Assembly (NCBI RefSeq): GCF_026015625.1
Contig: NZ_JAPDVG010000001.1
Span: 2,187,001 to 2,251,000, forward strand
Reading direction: 5' to 3'
From: Segatella copri
Lineage (GTDB): Bacteria; Bacteroidota; Bacteroidia; Bacteroidales; Bacteroidaceae
Length of the DNA: 64,000 nucleotides
This document shows, one piece after another, positions 19,608 through 29,869 of the stretch (position 1 is its first letter; the number at the start of each line of letters is the position of its first letter). The translations under genes and the position numbers were made by a program. The notes under the pieces are model-generated. The model was not told the origin of the DNA. It saw nothing but the letters and a program-made list of their open reading frames with translations, and did no database searches.

Positions 19608-19813
19608 TGTTCACTTTTATAAAGAAAAACTTGCAAATATGGATGAGATTGTCTACTTTTGCAAATGAAAAGGAACGAAATTTGATAGATATGTGTACTT
19701 TTAAAAATATAAATAATTAATAATCATTTTTTGTGTCCACTTTGGGGAACTGCTACACTACAGGAAAGTTCAAATTCTTAATGACATAGATGACCACACT
19801 TTTGCAGCAAAGA

Positions 19814-19893
19814 TTTTGGTAAAACGACATAAATCGCAAAAATAAATTTTGGTAAAACGACATATTTTTGCTAAAAAGATTTTGGTAAAACAT
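19814..19893 (+). repeat. Three TTTTGGTAAAACgacAT repeats, 33-bp period
   Basis: TTTTGGTAAAACGACAT occurs at 19814 and 19847, and TTTTGGTAAAACAT at 19880. The starts are exactly 33 bp apart, three helical turns. The last copy contains the -33 element of the ATPase promoter. They look like operator iterons for self-regulation; this is inference. Confidence 0.88.
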
Positions 19894-19911
19894 ATTTTTT
19901 ATATAACTTTG
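19881..19911 (+). promoter_or_regulatory. Promoter of the AAA/DUF4143 ATPase
   Basis: TTTG at 19881, a 19-base spacer and TAACTTTG at 19904-19911 match the consensus well. The start codon is 22 bases downstream. The -33 box is inside the third 33-bp repeat. Confidence 0.8.
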
Positions 19912-19932
19912 CACCCATAAAACATTGAAAAT

Positions 19933-21270
19933 ATGGAGAATAGGGTATTCAAGAGAAAAATATATAGCCAAATGGCTGAATGGAAGGAAATTTCCAAGGG
20001 AAGTACAGCCCTCCTTGTAGAGGGTGCTCGCCGTATTGGAAAGTCAACTATCGTAGAAGAATTTGCCAAGAATGAATACGAATCATACATTATGATAGAT
20101 TTCAATGAGGCTTCCAAGGAAGTGAAAGCACTCTTTGATGATCTTATGAATATGGATTTCATTTTTCTTTTCCTGCAGAATGCTTACAATAAAACATTGC
20201 ATGAGCGAAAGTCGGTTATCATCTTCGATGAGGTACAACAATGTCCGAAAGCCCGACAAGCCATCAAGTATTTGGTAAAAGACGGTAGATATGACTATAT
20301 AGAGACTGGCTCACTTATCAGCATACATAAGAGCACTAAGGACATTAGCATCCCTAGCGAAGAACATCGTATCGAGATGTTTCCGATGGATTACGAAGAG
20401 TTCAGATGGGCCATGGGGGACACGGCTAGCGTGCCTCTGCTGCGTCAAGTTTTCGATAAGAAAATATCTCTAGGCGAGGGAGTCAACAGATTGAAGATGA
20501 GAGAGCTACGCCTATATATGTTGGTAGGAGGAATGCCACAAGCTGTCAATGCTTATCTTAACACTAACAATCTACAGCAAGTAGATACCGTAAAGCGACA
20601 GATTCTCCAACTATATGCTGATGATTTCAGAAAGATAGACCCATCGGGCAAAATATCCAAACTATTCATGTCTATCCCAGCTCAATTGAGCAGGAACCAG
20701 CTCCGCTATCAGCCTACTTCTGCTGTAGGAAGAATGGCTGCTGAGAAAATAGATGAGTTGATACTCAACTTAGAAGACAGCAAGACTGTTAACATTGCGT
20801 ACCACACGGATGATCCGAATGTAGGAATGCCACTGACGGCCAACATCAACAAGTACAAACTGTACATAGGCGATACGGGACTATTCGTAACTTTGGCTTT
20901 CTGGGACAAGGATTATACGGAGAACATCATCTACCAGAAACTGTTGAGCGACAAGCTATCCACCAACATGGGATACGTATTTGAGAATCTGGTTGCCCAA
21001 ATGCTGAGAGCCTCAGGCAACAGACTCTTTTACTATACTTTTCCAAAGGATGCCACGCATTCTTACGAAATCGACTTTTTGTTGTCACGCGGCAGTAAGT
21101 TGTGCCCTATAGAGGTCAAGTCGTCTGGATACAAAACGCATGCCTCGCTTGATGCTTTCTGTCAAAAATTCTCCAACAGGATAGTAAATCCGTACTTGGT
21201 TTACACCAAAGATCTGCAGAATGATGGGCAAACACTCCTGATTCCGATTTACATGACCCCATTCTTATAA
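19933..21270 (+). CDS. AAA_14 / DUF4143 ATPase
   Basis: The protein has 445 residues. The N-terminal AAA_14 ATPase has Walker A in VEGARRIGKSTIVEEF and Walker B in KSVIIFDEVQQCP. The C-terminal DUF4143 carries a restriction-nuclease-like EIDFLLSRGSKLCPIEVKSSGYK with the D..E-x-K pattern. Members occur in many near-identical copies in Bacteroidales and archaea. A mobile or DNA-linked role has been suspected but no function is proven. It is a lone gene with an iteron-bearing promoter and lies just right of an IS3 insertion that left it intact. Confidence 0.88.
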   Translation: MENRVFKRKIYSQMAEWKEISKGSTALLVEGARRIGKSTIVEEFAKNEYESYIMIDFNEASKEVKALFDDLMNMDFIFLFLQNAYNKTLHERKSVIIFDEVQQCPKARQAIKYLVKDGRYDYIETGSLISIHKSTKDISIPSEEHRIEMFPMDYEEFRWAMGDTASVPLLRQVFDKKISLGEGVNRLKMRELRLYMLVGGMPQAVNAYLNTNNLQQVDTVKRQILQLYADDFRKIDPSGKISKLFMSIPAQLSRNQLRYQPTSAVGRMAAEKIDELILNLEDSKTVNIAYHTDDPNVGMPLTANINKYKLYIGDTGLFVTLAFWDKDYTENIIYQKLLSDKLSTNMGYVFENLVAQMLRASGNRLFYYTFPKDATHSYEIDFLLSRGSKLCPIEVKSSGYKTHASLDAFCQKFSNRIVNPYLVYTKDLQNDGQTLLIPIYMTPFL

Positions 21271-21320
21271 AGCAATGTTTTTTTATTGTACCTTTGCACC
21301 TCAGTTGGACGATAAAAACA

Positions 21321-24300
21321 TCATCTCGTCAGCGAGAACTTGATGCTCAGACCGAAATCCTGTGTGGTGGTAGGATAACTGCTGCTCGACAGGAGCGGTG
21401 TGTTGGTCTGACGGTCATAATAGAAACTCATGGTAAGGAGTTTGCTGAAGGTATAATCGGCAGAGAAACTCAGTTTCAGAGCATTGTTGCCGCTGCTGGC
21501 ACTGCTTACCATTGAGGCAATATCACGAACGATGGCTGCCTGCTTGCGGAAACTGAAGTCAAGACGTAGATTCAGATCATGGTTGGTACCATTCTGAACC
21601 GTCTTGGTGGTCGACGCATTCTTATTGGCTGCATTCTTGTTGCCGCCCTTCGACTTGGAACGGGAGGCCTTGGCGCCCCAACCGAAAACATCGAAGTTGT
21701 TGATGCGGTAACCCATACCGATTACCCAGTCCTTACTCAATGCCTCGTTCAGCTGCACACTCGTCATACTGAGGTTCAACACACGGGTCTGGCGATATTC
21801 TGCCTTCACCGTCATATTATTGTTGAATGTGACATCCATACCCAATAATGGCGAGAACGACTCGTTGATACTTACCTGCGAAATGTTGAACATGCTGCTT
21901 GGAGATGGATTGCCCGTAGTGGCATCACTCACGAATCCGAGACCGTTCATATACTCCTGGAAGGTGCTGTAACTGTTGTAGCTGCCAACTGCAAAGACGC
22001 TCTTGTAAGAGTGGTTGATGTTGATACTCTTAAAGTGCTCGTTGAACCAAGGCAGACGTCCCAGTCCACTATAACGGATAGTCCAGTTTGGCAACATCCG
22101 GCTCAAAGCTGGGAATACCGAGAGCGAATTGCCACCCATCGAGGTATAAGCCTTGAGGAAGGCAGGAATCATGACATCGCTGCTATACTGGTTGACCGGC
22201 GTGCGGGAAGCATCAAACTTGCCGCCAGCCAGAGCCGAACCAGCCGGATAAACAGTTCCGGCATACTGCGCCTCTACCCTATCTCTGAAACCAGCCAGCG
22301 AGTTGACAAACTTCTCGAAGGTCTTGCTGCGATACCCCGAATTGGCATTACCCATTCCCTCGAAAGCCGAACCCAGCGAGATGGTAGTCATCTGGAAGGC
22401 TCCACTCTGGGTAGTTGGCGTTCCTTCATACATATACTGTATGCTCTTCTGCGTGGTCTTGGTACGTGTGGCAGAGAGATCAATCTTGAAATCCTTGACA
22501 GGCTCCAGGGTGGCACGCAACGTAAGATTATCCGTCTTGCTGGTAGTAGCTGGTGTTGCGATACTGTCGTTGCAGAGCAGCCAGTCGTTGTTTCTAGCCT
22601 TCTCGATATAATCGTCACCAACCATACCGAAGGCGAAGTCAAGACCCGGTGCCATCTGTCCCACCTTCTTCTGTCCGAAGGCATCACCCACACTAGGCAA
22701 GAAGCCCGGCAGGGTGAGCTGATAGCTGCTGCGATAGTTGATGCTCACATTGCGCACCATCATTGCCAGGCGACTAGCCAACTGCAATCCCTTATACCAT
22801 TTCTTATCATCAAGCGGTTCCTTAGCCAGTACGGAGAGTTTCACCTTCATGGCAGTATCTACCTTTGAGATGATTCTGATCTGGTTATTATCCACCTTTT
22901 TATATTTAAGCGGGAACACTTTGCCGTCTTCCGTCTTGGCATTCACTATCAGTCGCTTGGTATTCTTGCCGTGGCGTATCTTGAATGTGGTATCAGGCAG
23001 GAGGGTGATTTCCCGTTCGAAGGCACGCTTGTTCTTAGGCAGCGCCTTCTTCGGATCTGCCGCCTGTTCCTTTGCTTCCTGCTTCTTTTTCTTTTTTTCC
23101 TGCTTCTTGCGCTGCATCTGTGCCCTACTCTGGGTACGGTCAAACTTATCGTTTACCTTCTTCAGGAAAGGCACATGGTTGTAGAGTTTCACCAGGTTGA
23201 AGTTTCCGTTCAATGTCAGTTCGCGCTGGGTATTGATGGTATTTCCATACGAGTTGCCCTCCCCATCCTCTGTACCGCGCTCCCAAGAATAGTTGGCATT
23301 GTAAGAGGCATCGCTGTTCACCCAGTCGAAGACAGGCAGCAGATTGAGAGGCACCTTGTAGGATGCCTGGAAATTCTGACTGTAGTCGAGCGGTGCACCC
23401 CAGTGGCGGATGCTGGTCCATACGGAATCCTTCCAGGCATGATACTGGTCGGCATAAAGATCCTTGTTGACCGGTGTATATGGTTCCTCTATCTGTGCAT
23501 GGGTAGCACTCTGGAAGTTCATGTGCAGGTTCTTGGTCAGATCCCAGTTGATGGAGAACTCACGGTTCCAGAGGAACTGTTCACTGAAGGTGAGCGGCAA
23601 CTTGGAGTCTACTCCGGCAGCTCCACTCATCAGGGTTTCCATATCGCGCTCCTGCAACTCGTAGTAGTCGCGCGTCATCTCGGTATTGAAGGCTATGTTC
23701 TGCGGCAGCCAGTTCAGTCCGAAACGTTTCAGAATGTCGAGCCACTTACTCTTGTTCTTCAGTCCCTTGAATGGTTCCCATGCCTTATAAACCGGGCTCC
23801 ACGAATAATCCAAGGCTCCGCGCCAGTTGTCCTTGCGCTCATACATCGTCGTTTCACCCGTAGTATACTGATGCTGATGACTGTAGGTGAATGAGAAGTT
23901 GGCTGGATCGTATGGCATCGGATGACGCTTGGTAGCGATACCCACCCGGGCATTCGAGATGGAGAAGTTGGTCTGCGTAATCTTGGTGGCAGCGATATTC
24001 TCGATAGAATCGCGCTCATGCTTGGATCCGGCGGCATCGAGGGCATCCTTCAACTCCATATCGGTATCCAGCGGATTATACTTAGGAGTGGTCTTCTCCT
24101 TGGTAACACTATAATATAAAGGTATGCTCACCTTCGCCTTGTCAGGGAAGAACTTACCCATTTCGAGCGATGTGGTCACACTGTAGGTTCCGTAATTATC
24201 GGTAGTGCGACTTGCCACGCCATCTTCCAGACCGCCGAATCCCTCGCTGATGTATCTGCCGGTGGCATTCACGCTACCCAAATCGGAGAGTTGTACGTTA

Positions 24301-27300
24301 AGGTTGGCATTGGCAGCCCAACCACCCGAATTATTATGTTCCTTGAGTCGGAGTTCGTTTATCCATACCTCACCGCTCTTGATGTCGGCAGAATTGTTTC
24401 TCACACCCAGCATCATGGTCTTCACTTCGCCGAGACTCGGATTACCCACGATGGTAATCTTGTTCTGCGGATGTTCTGCATCCATCATGGAATAAGGAGC
24501 GAGATAAGAAGCCACGCCCTGTGCCTTCGCCTTGTTGCGGTTTTTCTTCAATGCCGTAAAGACGCTCAGCGGCACATCGAGCATATTCTCCTCAGGCCAT
24601 ACCGCCTTACAGTCGGCTAGCACATAGCGATTGTAGTTGGAGCGTGGCTCGGTGAGCTTCAGCGGGATTTCATACTCGTAGTAATTGTTCTTGTAATCAC
24701 TACCCAGACGGATGAAGACTGAGAGATCACCATCCTGCAGACGGGTGGTATTCTGCTCCAGGGCATTGGCATGGGCAAACACCTGGATGCGCTTGTACTG
24801 GCGCAGATCAAGGGTAGAATTCTTGTAAACCGCCTTCGCCTCGCCTGTGCTCATATTCTTGACCACCAGACTCAACGCTTGCTCGTTCGCCTCAACCAAC
24901 TGAGGCTGACTAGGATCCTGTTCGCGCCTGATGCCCGGAGGCAAGACATAGTTGACCGGTGTCTTCTCGCCGTTCTCCTCAAGACTCACGCTGCTTGCGT
25001 CAAGGGTTCCGCCACTGGCTGCACCGAGCGGCTGATCATAGGTACGCCACTTGCCCATCACGAGGTCGAAGGTACCGAAACGCAGCACGATAGGTTTCTT
25101 GAAACCGGTGAGGAACATACGCATGAAGCGGATGCTGGAGAAATCGTTGATGTTGCCCTGACGGCTCTCAAACTCATCGATAGGTATGCGGAACTGATAC
25201 CAGGTAACGGTAGACTTGGTATTATCACGCCAGGTCTGGCTGTATTCACGCTTATCTACAATATGATTGTTACCCACCACGAGATCTTCCGGACGGATGC
25301 TGACACGGTACTGGAAGTATTTCTCATATTCGTTGAGGGTATAATCCTGGTTGATATCCTCGACATCCGGCGTTGACTTATAAGAAGTATCATAGCTCTC
25401 AGAACGGCTGTCGCTGTCAGGCGAGTTGCCCTGAGGATTGTTGATATACTTATATCGCTGCAAGATAGGAGCACGCATCTCATCCCAGTCGGAACCGCGG
25501 AAATAGTGGTAGTCATCACGTGCCGGATCGGCAAAGATGCTGTCGAACACCGCCTGGTTCACCTTGCCCTGAATCTGGTCGAGATAAGCACTCTTGTAGA
25601 ATTCCTGCTCCTCGGCATCAGTCAGTCCGTTGAAACCCACATCCTGCAAGGCTCTGCTGCCACTGGTGGTAGCAAAGGCATAGGTCACGGTGCTCTGGGT
25701 AGGAATCTTACCCCACTGTGTATAGGTGTAGCTCTTGCTGCCATCTACCGGCATGCCACTCTCATAGAATTTCTTGCCATCACGCAGGATATCCTCGCTC
25801 ACCTCGCCCAGGTTGATGTAGAAATCGCCACCGTAATCGGCAGCATCAGCCTCTTCGCGGGAATAGATGAACGGATCGAGCATCCAGAACTCGATGTATT
25901 CGATGTTTGCCTGCTCGAAATCGTTGGTATCCAGCTTACGCATCATTCCGCCCCAGTTGCGCTGCGGATTCTGCAGGGTTCCGTCAGCCTGCAAATCTGT
26001 TACATTGAAGTTGTATGGTCCCGGCTCGCTTGGATAGTAAGCCAGATTGAGTACATTCAGGGTATTGGTAGCGCCCTGATAACTGCTCTGGTCGCGCAAT
26101 GGGAAGAGTTCCTTGGTATAGACCTCGCGGACATAATGGTTACTCAACTGCTTGAGGTCGCCCTTGATATGTCCCGGAGTGAGCGAACTTCCACGGCGGG
26201 TGAACAGCGGATCGATGGTATACCAGGCTAGGCGCGAACGGTGGAAACCGCTGCTCAGACCGGTCTTATCGCTGTAATCATCCTTGAAATTGAGCGAAGG
26301 CACACTGGATATAAACCAGGAGGTAGGAGTCGTTACATCGATGGTGGTCTTCGTACCCTCGAAGTCATCGATATAAGATGCATTGTCCTGTGTGCCGCCT
26401 GCCTCACCGGCAATAAGCTGGGCAAATTCTCCTGTAAAGGATATCTGCGATGGCTGGGTGAGGTGCAGGAATGGTATCTTGTCAAGCACATTGGTGAGCC
26501 ACTGACTCTCCTTGCGCCAGTTGAGATTGATGCCCCAAAGGGTGTTCTTCAGCGGTTCAGAGCCCATGGATACCTTGGTGGTAAGCGCCTGTTCGGAGAG
26601 GTGCTGGATAGTACCGCTCAACTGGAAGTTCTTGGTAAAATCATACTCCCAGTTCAGTCCGAACATCGTTTTTCGGGTTTGTCCGAAATCGGTATTACTC
26701 TCCAGAGAAACGTTGACAGCCGTACCGGCATCGATGATGCTCTGGTTCAGGATGGTCACCTCACCGGCACTGTAATCTACCGAATAGTCGGTGCCCTCTT
26801 TCAGGGTGATACCGCCTGCCGTAACGACCACCGAGCCCTGTGGCACATTGTAGGCATCGAGCGAGATGACATTGGCTGCAGAACCCTTGAACTGTCCCAC
26901 AATCTGATACTTGTTCTTTTCGGCTATCTGCTTGGCTACGGTCTTCGTACTGTCATAAAGTTCGGTAAAGGCATACTTTTCAGCCTTGTCGGCAGCCACG
27001 CCCCGCTTGACCAGATAATCACGCATATAACTGCCGAAAGGCTCTACCTTCGGAATGAACACGCGTCCATTAGAGATGGTATAGCCTTCTACATAATCGA
27101 AATATCCATTGCTGTGTGCCTTGTTGTTGTTATCCAGACGGTCGGCGCCCAGCACACGGATGATAGGCTGCTCCTTCACCTGCTGTTCAGGGATATAACT
27201 GAGATATACGCCGGTGGTATCGCTCTGGTATTTCACATCCAGGCGGAACTTCTCCTTCTCTACGGTAGAAGCCAGATAATAAACGTTCTTCATCATCAGC

Positions 27301-28859
27301 CCCCAGTTGCCCTGTCGCGGATTGTTGCTGGTATTCTTGAGCGATTTCACGAAGAGTGCCTGCTTGGTATCGCTGAGATCGGATGCAAACTCGCCCACCT
27401 GATAGGTAACGCCTCCCGATGTATACTCATAGGCTACGGCAAGTACCTGGTCGGTCTGCAGACTGGTTTTCAATGAGATATAACCCAAGGCGGTATTGAC
27501 TGTATACTCAGAAGAATTGAGCAGACGGGCACTCTCCAGTTTCTCATAATCGGCTCCGCCAACCAGTCCGCCTCCATCGAGAGTGGTTGCAGCCTGGTCG
27601 ATGTCACGGGCAGCAGCATACTGTCCTGTCATCGCCGCATACTCAGTATTCGCCTGGTTAGAAGGCACCTGTCCGCTCGCCGCCCACATCGGGTTGCTCA
27701 GTTTCTGGTTCTCGCCCAGGTCGGTCAGGGCTACGATGTTTCGGGTATTGGTGGTATTGCCGGTTTTGTTGGTAACCCACACTTCCACGCGGTTGATGGT
27801 GATGCCCGTGGTGAGATTAGGAAGTTTCTGCATCCAGGCATCATAATGGTTTCTGAAATACTGGGAGAGGAAGAAGTGGCGGTTCTCCTCATAATCGGCT
27901 ACATTCAACTCAAAGGGGGTGAGCTGCACACCGCCCCTGGTAGATACGCTCTTCGATGCACTCTTTTTCTGCGAAGCTACCATCTGCAGCTTGAGTTTTC
28001 CAAACTGCATATCGGTTCTAACACCAAACAGACTGCTGGCGCCTTTGATGAGCGAAGAGTTGGAAGGGAAAGAGACGTTGCCCGCCTCAACGAGTTTGAT
28101 GATTTCATCTTCCTTGCCGTCGTACTTCAGTTTCATGTTCTGTGCATCGAAATCGAAGGTGGCATCGGTGTTGTAATTCAGATTCATGTTCACCTTATCG
28201 CCCACCTTTCCGTTGACGTTGAGGTTGATTTTCTCATCAAAATCCATCATCGTCGTCTTTCGGTTGCGGATAGGCAACGAAGGATTGTCGATGTTTTTCT
28301 TGTTGATACCGAACTTGAGTTCGGCAGAACCCTGAGTCTTCACTCTGATGCCACCAGGACCGAAGATTTTCTCTGCAGGTCCCAAGTCGAAGTGCATATC
28401 TGAGAAATCGAACTTCTCCTTGCCTTTTGCCTGGAAGATTTCATCGTTCTGCTTGCGGAAGTAGCTGTTGCGCTGCTGCTGTTCGGTCCATGCAAGATAC
28501 TCTTTCGGAGTGAGCATGATAGGAGCCGAAAGCCAGGTTGACCCCATGCGGTTGCCGATGATATAGCGGTCGATGGTATCGTTGTAGACTACCTGATATT
28601 GCAGATTATCAGGACGTTTCAGGTCGAGCGGACTCTGATAGAGATCGCTCAGGGAGTAAGGTTGGGTGCGCTGAATCTGCCAGCGGGTATGCAACAGCGA
28701 ATCGGGAATGGTATCTTCATCGAGCTGCACGGGCTGGGCTGTGCTGGTATGGGTTTTCTTTTTATCGTCCTGAAGTTGAGGCAAAGCTATCGCATAGCCG
28801 AAGGTTGCCACCATCAGCCAAGCCAATAGAAAAGATATGAATCTTTGCTTCTGTTTCAT
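21321..28859 (-). CDS. sprA: Cell surface protein SprA, T9SS outer-membrane translocon
   Basis: SprA is the very large outer-membrane barrel through which type 9 secretion substrates leave the periplasm. This one is 2512 residues from the ATG at 28859, with a signal peptide (MKQKQRFISFLLAWLM..). Family motifs include FGPGGIRVKTQGSAELKFGIN and DDFEGTKTTIDVTTPTSWF. A Lys/Gln-rich segment (RKKQEKKKKKQEAKEQ) lies in the C-terminal third. The C-terminus SIKFSLTR fits an outer-membrane barrel end. It starts 18 bases after ruvA, a pairing common in Bacteroidota. Confidence 0.96.
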   Translation of the reverse strand: MKQKQRFISFLLAWLMVATFGYAIALPQLQDDKKKTHTSTAQPVQLDEDTIPDSLLHTRWQIQRTQPYSLSDLYQSPLDLKRPDNLQYQVVYNDTIDRYIIGNRMGSTWLSAPIMLTPKEYLAWTEQQQRNSYFRKQNDEIFQAKGKEKFDFSDMHFDLGPAEKIFGPGGIRVKTQGSAELKFGINKKNIDNPSLPIRNRKTTMMDFDEKINLNVNGKVGDKVNMNLNYNTDATFDFDAQNMKLKYDGKEDEIIKLVEAGNVSFPSNSSLIKGASSLFGVRTDMQFGKLKLQMVASQKKSASKSVSTRGGVQLTPFELNVADYEENRHFFLSQYFRNHYDAWMQKLPNLTTGITINRVEVWVTNKTGNTTNTRNIVALTDLGENQKLSNPMWAASGQVPSNQANTEYAAMTGQYAAARDIDQAATTLDGGGLVGGADYEKLESARLLNSSEYTVNTALGYISLKTSLQTDQVLAVAYEYTSGGVTYQVGEFASDLSDTKQALFVKSLKNTSNNPRQGNWGLMMKNVYYLASTVEKEKFRLDVKYQSDTTGVYLSYIPEQQVKEQPIIRVLGADRLDNNNKAHSNGYFDYVEGYTISNGRVFIPKVEPFGSYMRDYLVKRGVAADKAEKYAFTELYDSTKTVAKQIAEKNKYQIVGQFKGSAANVISLDAYNVPQGSVVVTAGGITLKEGTDYSVDYSAGEVTILNQSIIDAGTAVNVSLESNTDFGQTRKTMFGLNWEYDFTKNFQLSGTIQHLSEQALTTKVSMGSEPLKNTLWGINLNWRKESQWLTNVLDKIPFLHLTQPSQISFTGEFAQLIAGEAGGTQDNASYIDDFEGTKTTIDVTTPTSWFISSVPSLNFKDDYSDKTGLSSGFHRSRLAWYTIDPLFTRRGSSLTPGHIKGDLKQLSNHYVREVYTKELFPLRDQSSYQGATNTLNVLNLAYYPSEPGPYNFNVTDLQADGTLQNPQRNWGGMMRKLDTNDFEQANIEYIEFWMLDPFIYSREEADAADYGGDFYINLGEVSEDILRDGKKFYESGMPVDGSKSYTYTQWGKIPTQSTVTYAFATTSGSRALQDVGFNGLTDAEEQEFYKSAYLDQIQGKVNQAVFDSIFADPARDDYHYFRGSDWDEMRAPILQRYKYINNPQGNSPDSDSRSESYDTSYKSTPDVEDINQDYTLNEYEKYFQYRVSIRPEDLVVGNNHIVDKREYSQTWRDNTKSTVTWYQFRIPIDEFESRQGNINDFSSIRFMRMFLTGFKKPIVLRFGTFDLVMGKWRTYDQPLGAASGGTLDASSVSLEENGEKTPVNYVLPPGIRREQDPSQPQLVEANEQALSLVVKNMSTGEAKAVYKNSTLDLRQYKRIQVFAHANALEQNTTRLQDGDLSVFIRLGSDYKNNYYEYEIPLKLTEPRSNYNRYVLADCKAVWPEENMLDVPLSVFTALKKNRNKAKAQGVASYLAPYSMMDAEHPQNKITIVGNPSLGEVKTMMLGVRNNSADIKSGEVWINELRLKEHNNSGGWAANANLNVQLSDLGSVNATGRYISEGFGGLEDGVASRTTDNYGTYSVTTSLEMGKFFPDKAKVSIPLYYSVTKEKTTPKYNPLDTDMELKDALDAAGSKHERDSIENIAATKITQTNFSISNARVGIATKRHPMPYDPANFSFTYSHQHQYTTGETTMYERKDNWRGALDYSWSPVYKAWEPFKGLKNKSKWLDILKRFGLNWLPQNIAFNTEMTRDYYELQERDMETLMSGAAGVDSKLPLTFSEQFLWNREFSINWDLTKNLHMNFQSATHAQIEEPYTPVNKDLYADQYHAWKDSVWTSIRHWGAPLDYSQNFQASYKVPLNLLPVFDWVNSDASYNANYSWERGTEDGEGNSYGNTINTQRELTLNGNFNLVKLYNHVPFLKKVNDKFDRTQSRAQMQRKKQEKKKKKQEAKEQAADPKKALPKNKRAFEREITLLPDTTFKIRHGKNTKRLIVNAKTEDGKVFPLKYKKVDNNQIRIISKVDTAMKVKLSVLAKEPLDDKKWYKGLQLASRLAMMVRNVSINYRSSYQLTLPGFLPSVGDAFGQKKVGQMAPGLDFAFGMVGDDYIEKARNNDWLLCNDSIATPATTSKTDNLTLRATLEPVKDFKIDLSATRTKTTQKSIQYMYEGTPTTQSGAFQMTTISLGSAFEGMGNANSGYRSKTFEKFVNSLAGFRDRVEAQYAGTVYPAGSALAGGKFDASRTPVNQYSSDVMIPAFLKAYTSMGGNSLSVFPALSRMLPNWTIRYSGLGRLPWFNEHFKSININHSYKSVFAVGSYNSYSTFQEYMNGLGFVSDATTGNPSPSSMFNISQVSINESFSPLLGMDVTFNNNMTVKAEYRQTRVLNLSMTSVQLNEALSKDWVIGMGYRINNFDVFGWGAKASRSKSKGGNKNAANKNASTTKTVQNGTNHDLNLRLDFSFRKQAAIVRDIASMVSSASSGNNALKLSFSADYTFSKLLTMSFYYDRQTNTPLLSSSSYPTTTQDFGLSIKFSLTR

Positions 28860-28877
28860 CGACAAAAAACTCCTAAC

Positions 28878-29492
28878 TTATTTGATTTGCTTCAATGCCA
28901 GTTTCACAACCTGTTCTACGGGGAGTTCAGGCTGTGCCTTAAGGATATCTACTACTACCTTGGCAGATGGTGCCGGCGAGAAGCCGAGCATGGTGAGGGC
29001 GCTTACCGCCTCATCCTTTACGTCATTGTTTACCATCGCCACATTGCCTCCGCTGGCTGGCAGTTCGTCAGCAATGCCGAGGCTCACGATTTTATCTTTC
29101 AGGTCGATGATGATTCGCTGTGCAGTCTTCAGTCCGATACCCTTCACGGTTTTCAGCACCTTGTCGTTACCTGTAGAGATGATTTCACAGAGTTCGCGTG
29201 GCGAGAGTGAAGAGAGAATCATACGGGCTGTATTTCCGCCTACTCCTGAAACGGTGATGAGGAGGCGGTAGAGTTCACGTTCCTGTTTGGTAGCAAAGCC
29301 GAAAAGGGTGAAAGAGTCATCTCTTCCACCAGCCACCAGCACTTCGTGAACATAGAGCTTCACTTCCTGTTTGCCCTGAATGGCAGTATATGTATTGAGC
29401 GATATATTGAGTCCGTAGCCCACTCCCGCAGTCTCAACAATAGCCAGCGCAGGTGTCAGCTCTGTCAGATCGCCATGAATATATTCTATCAT
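28878..29492 (-). CDS. ruvA: Holliday junction branch-migration protein RuvA
   Basis: RuvA binds four-way DNA junctions and loads the RuvB motor during recombinational repair. The 204-residue length is normal. It has the N-terminal OB fold ([28 protein letters not shown]), two helix-hairpin-helix motifs ([17 protein letters not shown] and [22 protein letters not shown]), and the C-terminal domain III ([18 protein letters not shown]) that touches RuvB. It is probably co-transcribed with sprA downstream. Confidence 0.97.
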   Translation of the reverse strand: MIEYIHGDLTELTPALAIVETAGVGYGLNISLNTYTAIQGKQEVKLYVHEVLVAGGRDDSFTLFGFATKQERELYRLLITVSGVGGNTARMILSSLSPRELCEIISTGNDKVLKTVKGIGLKTAQRIIIDLKDKIVSLGIADELPASGGNVAMVNNDVKDEAVSALTMLGFSPAPSAKVVVDILKAQPELPVEQVVKLALKQIK

Positions 29493-29569
29493 TTTCTTTT
29501 TCTCCTAATTAAATTTATATATTAATAACGTGCGGAGGGCGGGATTATTGTAATAGAGTTCCATAAAAT

Positions 29570-29718
29570 TACGTCCCGACGTGCAAAGCGCATCGGGAGG
29601 TATTGAAAGAGGATGAATGATGTTTCGCAACAAAATAGCGAAACTGTAAGGTTCTTGCTACGGATACTTTACAAATCTCTGCTTATTCATATCTAAAAAA
29701 CTATGATTTTACTACTTT
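29570..29718 (+). repeat. Left copy of a ~150-bp structured direct repeat
   Basis: It matches 37436-37587 at roughly nine in ten positions in the same orientation. Two inverted repeats are kept in both copies: GTTTCGC with GCGAAAC, and GTAAGG with CTTTAC (CCTTAC in the other copy). The left edge is ACGTCCCGACGT. The two copies bracket the RHS toxin island. The rest of the 29493-29869 intergenic stretch holds only the promoter at 29801. Confidence 0.9.
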
Positions 29719-29800
29719 AATAAAAAGTGAAGAATTCACTGTAACTCTAACATCGACAAATGCTCGCAAATTCAAGTCTACGATTTTTTCTTTTAAAAAG

Positions 29801-29832
29801 TTTGTCGATTACAAAAAAAATCCTTATATTTG
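29801..29832 (+). promoter_or_regulatory. Promoter of the T9SS-CTD/RHS operon
   Basis: TTTG at 29801, a 20-base spacer and TATATTTG at 29825-29832, 38 bases before the first ATG. It is a near-perfect Bacteroidota promoter. Confidence 0.85.
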
Positions 29833-29869
29833 CAGCCAAATTGCAATTTAACTTCTAATATTAAAGCGT

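Larger units (their letters stand above)
18125..19757 (+). mobile_element. IS3-family insertion sequence, apparently complete
   Basis: The left end TGCTGCCCC..AAAAAGTAGACAC and the complement of the right end TGTAGCAGTTCCCC..AAAGTGGACAC form imperfect inverted repeats. CTA flanks both sides (18122-18124 and 19758-19760), fitting the 3-bp duplications made by IS3 elements. Both orfs are intact and a frameshift site is present, so it may be active. The right end has additional repeat-like motifs (G-T-x-x-ACTTTT) at about 19609, 19650 and 19692. Confidence 0.88.

Noticed and set aside
21289..21296. TACCTTTG promoter reading into the sprA 3' end
   Set aside because: It has no -33 box and no gene follows; a chance match or leftover is likely.
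26241..27476. 411-codon plus-strand frame over sprA, and several similar ones
   Set aside because: These are antisense to SprA coding sequence and have no domain, promoter or ribosome site.
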